DNA of 64,000 nucleotides, taken from NCBI RefSeq assembly GCF_000069225.1, contig NC_010407.1, forward strand, positions 310,001 through 374,000, written 5' to 3'. The stretch comes from Clavibacter sepedonicus (GTDB taxonomy: Bacteria > Actinomycetota > Actinomycetes > Actinomycetales > Microbacteriaceae). Shown here one piece after another: positions 58,594 to 64,000 of this stretch (position 1 is the first letter of the stretch; each line of letters opens with the position of its first letter). The notes under the pieces are model-generated. The model was given only the letters and a program-made list of their open reading frames with translations, was not told where the DNA came from and ran no database searches. The translations under genes were made by a program, and so were the position numbers.

Positions 58594-58801
58594 CATTTCA
58601 ACGCGTGGAGCCAGGTGCTTCACCGGAGAGTTGACCCAGGAGGTCATCGCCGGGTACGCGGAGTGGCCCAACTGCGACAGGTTCGCCGTTGGATCGACAA
58701 GCTCCCCGGGAGGGTTGGAGTCGAGAACCTTCCTCCCCGAAGGCCGACAAGCGTCATGCTCAACACCCCGCGGTTGTGAGCCGAATTCGCGCTTGATCGG
58801 T

Positions 58802-58826
58802 GCATCCCGGATGCGGAAGCTTTTTT
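58802..58826 (+). terminator. Candidate U-run terminator
   Basis: The short hairpin GCATC-CCG-GATGC is followed by GGAAGC and a run of six T, within an outer inverted repeat of 10 bp (58793-58839). Such a T-run is rare in this GC-rich sequence. With the promoter at 58566 it would bound a transcript of about 225 bases. Confidence 0.4.
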
Positions 58827-58892
58827 AGTCACCGATCAATGGTCAGTCGATCTAGGTGCGGCGCAGGCTCCCGCGCCGGCATCGAGACTTCC

Positions 58893-59165
58893 ATGATCCA
58901 TTTCGCCCTCCTGTCTGTAGAAGGCAATTCTCTTCTTGCGCTACTCAGCGCGTGGAGCTCCTCCGATCCGGGTCCCGTCGTAGTCGTAGGGACATTCGTT
59001 GTCTTTAAATTGGTACTGCCAACTCTCGTCACCGACGTCATAGTTCCTCTAGTGGCCGTGCTCGGCACGGGACAGCGGGGCGCCAACGCCCGGGCCCTAA
59101 AGGGGGTCGTCGCACATGATGCGACCGACCGCCGTCGGAATCCGAAGAAAAGCGGCAGGAAATAG
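58893..59165 (+). CDS. Small membrane protein, unknown function
   Basis: The 90-residue frame begins MIHFALLSVEGNSLLALLSAW. It has one or two hydrophobic spans (GPVVVVGTFVVFKLVLPTLVTDVIVPLVAVLG) and ends in a basic tail (DATDRRRNPKKSGRK). The codon use is much less GC-biased than in the neighbours, which suggests foreign origin. The ribosome site is weak. The layout of a hydrophobic core and basic tail is seen in small toxin-like or phage-borne proteins, but no family was recognised. Confidence 0.5.
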   Translation: MIHFALLSVEGNSLLALLSAWSSSDPGPVVVVGTFVVFKLVLPTLVTDVIVPLVAVLGTGQRGANARALKGVVAHDATDRRRNPKKSGRK

Positions 59166-59395
59166 GCGAGGCTCCCGTGACGACGCTCCTTGTGCGTGAC
59201 CGCGACCATGGGCCGGGACTCTTCGCCGTCCACAGCGCGTCGGTCCTCGGAGAATCGGGGAGCTCGCGTGCGTCGCGTAGGACGGATTGGCCTGAAGGGT
59301 CCGCTCCGTCGTCGCCGGGGGTGGGGCTGACCCCACCCCCGATCCGGGAGCGGGCAGGATGGGAACCGCACCGGCGCCTCGCGAGGCTGAGTGTC

Positions 59396-60919
59396 ATGAA
59401 CGAGACACCGCCCACCACCGAGGCCGAATCGACGCCCGTGCCACCCGAGGACCTCCCCGCCGCACCCGCCGACGCCGACGACCGAGCCGACGTAGACGCG
59501 GGCGACGCCACGCGACCGCCCGCGCTGCCCCGCCGCCGCTCCTTCTACGCCGACGCCTGGCGCCACCTCCCGCGCGACCTCGGGTACCTCGCGCTCACCG
59601 CGCTGCTGCTCGCCACCGTCTACTTCGCGCTCCCCACCGCGGTCTACAGCCTCTTCGACTCGCTCCTCTGGTCCGCGTCGGGCATCTTCGCGGCCGTCGC
59701 GCTGCTCGCGGCGCTGTTCGCGGCGCGCGGGCTGGGCGCCGTCGAGCGAGTGCGGATCGGGTGGGCCGAGCCCCGCCCCATCCGCCCGGTCGACTGGACG
59801 CCGCGGTGGCAGCAGAACCGCGCCATGCGGATCCTCTCGGCCGTCGCGAACCCGCACTACTGGCTGCACCTGCTGCACGCGGTCGTGGTCTACCCGCTGG
59901 TGTCGTTCGTGACGCTCGGCGCGGGCGCCCTGCTGGTCGCCGGGTTCCTCGGGCCGATCGGCGGCGGGATCGCGATCCTCGGTTACGGGTGGCGCTTCGA
60001 GGAGCTCCTCGTGGAGCGCGGCTACGACGCGGGACGCACCTTCGCCCTCGCCGGCGTCCTCGGCGTGACGGCGATGATCCTGTCCGTCGTGCTCCTCCCG
60101 CTCTGGGGGCGCGGCGCCGTGCTCGCCCACTACTGGACGGATCACGCGCTCCTCGGCGGGTTCAAGTCCGACGTCCTCGAGCGCCGCGTCCAGGGCCTCG
60201 AGCAGTCCCGCGCCGGCGCCGTAACGGCCGAGGGCCAGACGCTCCGCCAGATCGAGCGCGACCTGCACGACGGGCCGCAGCAGCGCCTGGTGCGCCTCCG
60301 CATGGACCTCGCCGCCGCCGAGCGCGCGCTGGACACGGATCCGGAGCGCGCCAGGACCCTCATCGCCGAGGCCTCGGAGCACGCGCACGACACCCTCGAG
60401 GAGCTGCGCGCGCTGTCCCGCGGGTTCGCCCCGCCGATCCTCCTCGACCGCGGGCTCGTGGCGGCCCTGGAGGCGCTCGCCTCCCGGTCGACCGTCCCCG
60501 TGGCGCTCGACGTCCACCTGCCCGAGAACCTGGTGCTCCCGACCGAGGTCGAGCGGAACGTCTACTTCACGGTCAGCGAGCTCCTCACCAACGTGGCGAA
60601 GCACTCCGGGGCGACCCGGGCGGACGTCACGCTGGTGCTGATGCGCGACTTCGACGGGACGCGGATCCTCGTCGCCCGGGTGACCGACGACGGCCAGGGC
60701 GGCGCGTCCGTCCGGGAGGGGCACGGCCTCGAGGGGCTCGTCGGACGGATCGGCGCGCTCGACGGCGACGTGAGCATCTCCAGCCCGCAGGGCGGCCCGA
60801 CCCGGATCACGGCGCGGGTGCCCCTGCTGACGCTGAACGGCGTGCCGACCGACGGATCCGCCGGCGCCGGTCCCGCGGCGGGCGGCCCGGTCGCCGCATC
60901 GCCCGACCCCGCCGCGTGA
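59396..60919 (+). CDS. Two-component sensor histidine kinase (HisKA_3 type)
   Basis: The 507-residue protein has an acidic N-terminal tail, about four membrane spans between residues 60 and 245, and a NarL-type kinase core. The phosphorylated histidine is H291 in IERDLHDGPQQRLVRLRMDL. The ATP-binding part has LLTNVAKHSGATRADV (N box) and VTDDGQGGASVREGHGLEGL (G box). A Gly/Ala/Pro-rich tail ends it. The signal sensed by the membrane part is unknown. It is followed after 26 bases by its response regulator. Confidence 0.92.
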   Translation: MNETPPTTEAESTPVPPEDLPAAPADADDRADVDAGDATRPPALPRRRSFYADAWRHLPRDLGYLALTALLLATVYFALPTAVYSLFDSLLWSASGIFAAVALLAALFAARGLGAVERVRIGWAEPRPIRPVDWTPRWQQNRAMRILSAVANPHYWLHLLHAVVVYPLVSFVTLGAGALLVAGFLGPIGGGIAILGYGWRFEELLVERGYDAGRTFALAGVLGVTAMILSVVLLPLWGRGAVLAHYWTDHALLGGFKSDVLERRVQGLEQSRAGAVTAEGQTLRQIERDLHDGPQQRLVRLRMDLAAAERALDTDPERARTLIAEASEHAHDTLEELRALSRGFAPPILLDRGLVAALEALASRSTVPVALDVHLPENLVLPTEVERNVYFTVSELLTNVAKHSGATRADVTLVLMRDFDGTRILVARVTDDGQGGASVREGHGLEGLVGRIGALDGDVSISSPQGGPTRITARVPLLTLNGVPTDGSAGAGPAAGGPVAASPDPAA

Positions 60920-60945
60920 GCATCCCGATCGCTACGCTCGGGACC

Positions 60946-61608
60946 ATGGACGACGCCCCGGATGCAGCGCGCATCCGGGCCGTCGTGGTCGACGACGCGG
61001 TGCTCCTCCGCGAAGGGCTCGCGCGCGTGCTCGTCGAGGCCGGCATCGACGTGGTCGCCCAGCACGCGGACGCGCAGGGGTTCCTCGCGGCGCTCGCCGA
61101 CGACGCCCCCGACGTCGTCGTGATGGACGTGCGGATGCCGCCGACCTTCTCCGACGAGGGGATCCGCGCCACGGTCGAGGCGCGCCGGCGCGTCCCGGGG
61201 ATCGGCGTGCTGCTCCTCTCCCAGTACGTCGAGGCCGCCTACGCCGAGGAGGTCTTCCGCAGCGGGACGGCCGGCATCGGCTACCTGCTCAAGGACCGCG
61301 TGACCCGGCTCGAGGAGATCGACGACGCCGTGCGCCGCGTCGCGTCCGGAGGCACCGTGCTCGACCCGGAGGTGGTGACGCAGCTCATGGCCCGCCGCCG
61401 CGATCCCCTCACCGCGCTCACGCCGCGCGAGCGCGAGGTGCTCGGGCTGATGGCGGAGGGCCGCACCAACGCCGCGATCGCGCGGGCCCTCGTGATCGGC
61501 ACGGGCGCGATCGAGAAGCACGTGACGAGCATCTTCTCCAAGCTCGGCCTGGAGGACACGGGCGAGGACCACCGGCGGGTGCTGGCCGTGCTCGCCTACC
61601 TCGGGTGA
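60946..61608 (+). CDS. Two-component response regulator (NarL/FixJ type)
   Basis: The 220-residue regulator has a receiver domain with acidic pocket (VVVDDAVLLREGL), phosphoacceptor D61 in VVVMDVRMPP and Lys in YLLKDRV. The C-terminal LuxR HTH is LTPREREVLGLMAEGRTNAAIARALVIGTGAIEKHVTSIFSKLGL. It pairs with the preceding kinase. ATG at 60946 has TACGCT seven bases upstream and could be leaderless; GTG at 60916, overlapping the kinase stop, is the alternative start. Confidence 0.94.
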   Translation: MDDAPDAARIRAVVVDDAVLLREGLARVLVEAGIDVVAQHADAQGFLAALADDAPDVVVMDVRMPPTFSDEGIRATVEARRRVPGIGVLLLSQYVEAAYAEEVFRSGTAGIGYLLKDRVTRLEEIDDAVRRVASGGTVLDPEVVTQLMARRRDPLTALTPREREVLGLMAEGRTNAAIARALVIGTGAIEKHVTSIFSKLGLEDTGEDHRRVLAVLAYLG

Positions 61609-61624
61609 CGCGGCGGGCGGGTCG

Positions 61625-62770
61625 CTACCCGGTCAGCGCGATGATCAGCAGGGCGGTCGACGCGCCGATGATGCAGAGGCCGATGGCGCCGCCCGCCGCC
61701 CACAGGCCGATGAGCGTGGAGCGGCCCGCGCCCGGTCGGAGCCCGAGGGATCGACCCGTCTCGACGATGCGCGCGCGCTCCGCGTCGGGGCTGAACGCCG
61801 TGAGCACGCCGCCCGGATCGAGCCCCAGCTGGATGATGCGGCCGTACCGGATGCGCCCCGACCGGATGGAGGACGACACCCCGAGACGCGGCACCATGCC
61901 GGTCGCCCCCGCGCTCCACGACAGCGTGCGCAGGGTGTCGTCGATGCGGAACCGGTTCTTCCGCTCGTCGACCCGCACGGTGTAGGTGATGCTGTCCCGC
62001 ACGTCGGAGTACTGGAGGATCGACCACCATCGCGCGTCCGCCAGCGCGAATCCCACCCGGAAGCCGTCGGGACACGGCTCGACCATGAACGGGGTGCCGT
62101 CGAGGCCCGACGCCACGCGGCGCGCGAACCGCTCCGTGACGCTGACGTCGGTCTCGGACCCGGTCCCTGCCGCCGATGCGACCGCGGCCGCGGCGGCGAC
62201 CTCGGGGTAGGCCGTCGGCTCGCCGCCCAGCACGGGCATCTCCGCGCGGGCGGCGTCCTCGGCCGCGCGGTTCCGCCGTGCACGTCGCACGGCCGAGGGC
62301 GCGGCGATGAGGAGCCCGAGGCCGAGGAGCGTCATCGGGATCGCGAAGAGGAGCCCGCTCCGGGAGCTCCCGCGGGCCCCGGGGGTGTCGATGATGGCGA
62401 CCTTTGGATCCGCCGGGTCGTACAGGACGGGGATGGTCGAGCCGGTCGTGAAGTCGTCCGCGCGATCGCTGCACTGCGTCCGGTCGAGCACGGTCTGCCG
62501 CGAGCCGTCGGCCGCCGTGAACGCGTAGCGCGGGCAGTGCTCCGTGTCGGAGTACCGGGTGCGGTGCGTCGAGGAGTGGAGCGTGACGACCTCGGTCAGC
62601 GTCCCCTCCGCCGTCACGCCGGCGCCGTCCGTCAAGGCGTCGCGGACATCCCCCTGGTGCAGCGCCGAGACGATGCCGAGGATCCCGCTGCCGGTGATCA
62701 GGGCGCCGACCACGCAGAGGAGCAGACCCCGCAGGGCGGGTCGCGTCGAGAAGAGCCGCGATGCGCGCAT
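61625..62770 (-). CDS. Membrane protein, DUF3592-like
   Basis: The 381-residue protein has an N-terminal span (about 14-36), an extracytoplasmic segment with two cysteines (SDTEHCPRYAF, LDRTQCSDR) and the phrase PVLYDPADPKVAIID, typical of DUF3592 proteins. A second span follows at about 135-155, then a long cytoplasmic region and a C-terminal span or two. The start at ATG 62770 is preferred over an upstream frame. It converges on the response-regulator gene with a 16-base gap. The function is unknown. Confidence 0.8.
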   Translation of the reverse strand: MRASRLFSTRPALRGLLLCVVGALITGSGILGIVSALHQGDVRDALTDGAGVTAEGTLTEVVTLHSSTHRTRYSDTEHCPRYAFTAADGSRQTVLDRTQCSDRADDFTTGSTIPVLYDPADPKVAIIDTPGARGSSRSGLLFAIPMTLLGLGLLIAAPSAVRRARRNRAAEDAARAEMPVLGGEPTAYPEVAAAAAVASAAGTGSETDVSVTERFARRVASGLDGTPFMVEPCPDGFRVGFALADARWWSILQYSDVRDSITYTVRVDERKNRFRIDDTLRTLSWSAGATGMVPRLGVSSSIRSGRIRYGRIIQLGLDPGGVLTAFSPDAERARIVETGRSLGLRPGAGRSTLIGLWAAGGAIGLCIIGASTALLIIALTG

Positions 62771-63125
62771 GATCGTCCCGTTCCCTCGGTGGACAGGGCC
62801 GCCGCGTGGCACCCGTGAGCGCTGCACACCGGGGGTCCGACTCCCGCGGAACCTATCGGCCGGGATGAGGACGGGTTGATCCGTCGAGCGGTCGATCCCC
62901 GGATCGGCCGCCGCCGTGCCCCGCGGACGGCGCGGGGGCGGTAGCCAGCGGACACCCGCGTTCCCGCGCGGACGCTGGGGTGCGGGCGCCGCACGCTGGG
63001 ATCGCGCTCAGCGGAGGCGCCGGCGGCCGCTCGTGCGACAGCATGAGCAGCAGGCGGGCCACGGTGCGTCGGGCGTCGTCCCGTCGTGCGGATCGACCCG
63101 CGTCGACGCACGAGGAGGCCACCGC
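62771..63125. other. Divergent intergenic region
   Basis: These 355 bases separate the DUF3592-like gene (minus) and the DUF2231 gene (plus). Both promoters should lie here. No repeat, RNA or clear -10/-35 pair was identified. Confidence 0.4.
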
Positions 63126-63638
63126 ATGTCCTGGCAGATCAACGGGTTGCCGCTGCATCCCCTCATCGTCCACTTCGTGGTGGTCGCGTTCCCCACGGCC
63201 GCCCTGCTCATCCTGGTGTCGGCGCTCTGGCCCGCGTTCGCGCGACGGCTCGGGATCATCACGCCGCTCGTCGCCCTGGCCTCGCTGATCGCGGTGCCGC
63301 TCGCGACGTCCTCTGGCGAGAACCTGGAGGAGAAGGTCGGCGCGAACCCCGTGCTCGAGGTGCACACCGAGCTCGGCGACACGCTGCTTCCCTGGGCGGT
63401 CGCGGTGTTCGTCGTCGCGGTGGCGCAGTGGCTGTGGATCCGCCGCCTCGCCGCCCAGGAGCCGCGCCGGCCCGGCCGCGACGCGCGCCCGATCCCCCGG
63501 TCGCGTCACGTCGCCGTCACCGCGGTGCTGGCCGTCGCCGTGGCCGTCTCCTCGGTCGGCGCCATCGTCACGACGGTGCGCATCGGGGAGTCGGGTGCCC
63601 GCGCCGTCTGGTCCGACTCCGCTGCCGGCGGCGACTGA
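63126..63638 (+). CDS. DUF2231 four-span membrane protein
   Basis: The 170-residue protein starts MSWQINGLPLHPLIVHFVVVA; the HPLIVHF motif near the N-terminus is the DUF2231 signature. Four spans lie at about 13-35, 42-60, 83-105 and 128-152. The family's role is unsettled. GAGGAGG precedes ATG at 63126 by seven bases, which decides this start. The C-terminus is Gly/Ala/Ser-rich. Confidence 0.88.
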   Translation: MSWQINGLPLHPLIVHFVVVAFPTAALLILVSALWPAFARRLGIITPLVALASLIAVPLATSSGENLEEKVGANPVLEVHTELGDTLLPWAVAVFVVAVAQWLWIRRLAAQEPRRPGRDARPIPRSRHVAVTAVLAVAVAVSSVGAIVTTVRIGESGARAVWSDSAAGGD

Positions 63639-63686
63639 GCCCCGCCGCGACCCCCCTCCCACCCTCGCCCGAACGAAGGGATCCCC

Positions 63687-64000
63687 GTGCCCCTCATCCG
63701 CATCGACCTCGTCGAAGGCCGACCCGACACGCAGATCACCGCGATCGGCGACGTCCTCATGCGCACGCTCGTGGATGTCTACGGCCTCCCGGAGCGCGAC
63801 CGCTTCCAGATCGTCACCGAGCACGCTCCCGGACGGCTCACGGCCCTCGACGTCGGACTCGGCATCGAGCGGTCCGAGCAGGTCGTGATCATCCAGATCT
63901 TCACGCAGGCTGGCCGCAGCACCGAGGAGAAGCAGGAGTTCTTCCGCGTCCTCGCGGACTCGCTCGCCGAGGTCGGCGTCGCCGGCGAGGACCTCGTCAT
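63687..64000 (+). CDS. Tautomerase-superfamily protein (3' end outside window)
   Basis: About 104 residues are visible, beginning MPLIRIDLVEGRPDTQI. The proline after Met is the catalytic base of the 4-oxalocrotonate tautomerase superfamily. The YGLPERDRFQIVTEHAP and QVVIIQIFTQAGRSTEEKQEFF segments fit the longer, YusQ-like type. GTG at 63687 follows GAAGGGA. The substrate is unknown. The gene runs past the end of the window with no stop. Confidence 0.88.
   Translation, partial: MPLIRIDLVEGRPDTQITAIGDVLMRTLVDVYGLPERDRFQIVTEHAPGRLTALDVGLGIERSEQVVIIQIFTQAGRSTEEKQEFFRVLADSLAEVGVAGEDLV

Larger units (their letters stand above)
58398..58892. other. Low-GC intergenic stretch without recognised protein gene
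   Basis: These 495 bases are visibly richer in A and T than the surroundings from about 58520. They contain a near-consensus promoter (58566-58593), an inverted repeat TTGATCGGTG/CACCGATCAA (58793-58802 with 58830-58839) and a T6 run (58821-58826). A 26-codon frame, MPELTLKRWPQVLQSFQRVE and on to PGASPES, starts at 58552 right after AAGGAG. Other short frames overlap it. They may be fragments of a decayed gene. Confidence 0.45.

Overview
The window is a high-GC actinobacterial chromosome segment. Gene order, protein sequences and the paired IS481-type elements point to Microbacteriaceae, most likely Clavibacter or a close relative. The genus is inferred from recalled family features, not from a database search.

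The left two thirds is the conserved transcription/translation core. It runs from the rpoB 3' end and rpoC (1-4.55 kb), through a cystine/polar amino-acid type ABC transporter and two membrane proteins (4.7-9.2 kb), to the str operon rpsL-rpsG-fusA-tuf (9.2-13.8 kb). A type IB topoisomerase gene follows. Next come the S10 and spc operons rpsJ to rplO, secY-adk-map (15.0-27.9 kb), the alpha operon infA-rpmJ-rpsM-rpsK-rpoA-rplQ (36.0-39.3 kb), a GNAT gene, truA, and rplM-rpsI-glmM (41.5-44.0 kb). rpsN (S14) and rpsD (S4) are absent from their common positions. Promoters with 17-bp spacers can be read for rpsL, rpsJ, infA and rplM; the last three share an identical 14-bp element.

An 8-kb mannitol/general PTS locus (27.9-35.9 kb) sits between map and infA. 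It holds a divergent MtlR-type activator, an orphan IIB-like protein, HPr, Enzyme I, mannitol IICB, mannitol IIA and mannitol-1-phosphate dehydrogenase. General and sugar-specific phosphotransfer genes therefore lie in one block, taking phosphoenolpyruvate phosphate to mannitol and on to fructose-6-phosphate.

The accessory part starts at 44.0 kb. Two different IS481-family elements lie in tandem, separated and flanked by the tetranucleotide CTAG. The first CTAG carries the glmM stop codon on one strand and the transposase stop codon on the other. Then follow a DUF1905 protein, an XRE-regulator/membrane-protein pair, a BLUF blue-light sensor, a 2H-phosphoesterase-like protein, a frameshifted LacI regulator, a GH18 protein, an amidohydrolase and an SGNH-like protein.

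The last part holds an iron-siderophore ABC operon behind a DtxR/IdeR-type box with an apparently leaderless start (54.3-58.4 kb). After it come a compositionally odd stretch with a strong promoter and a small membrane protein (58.5-59.2 kb), a two-component system, a DUF3592-like membrane protein, a DUF2231 protein, and a tautomerase gene cut by the window end. No tRNA, rRNA or CRISPR array was recognised.
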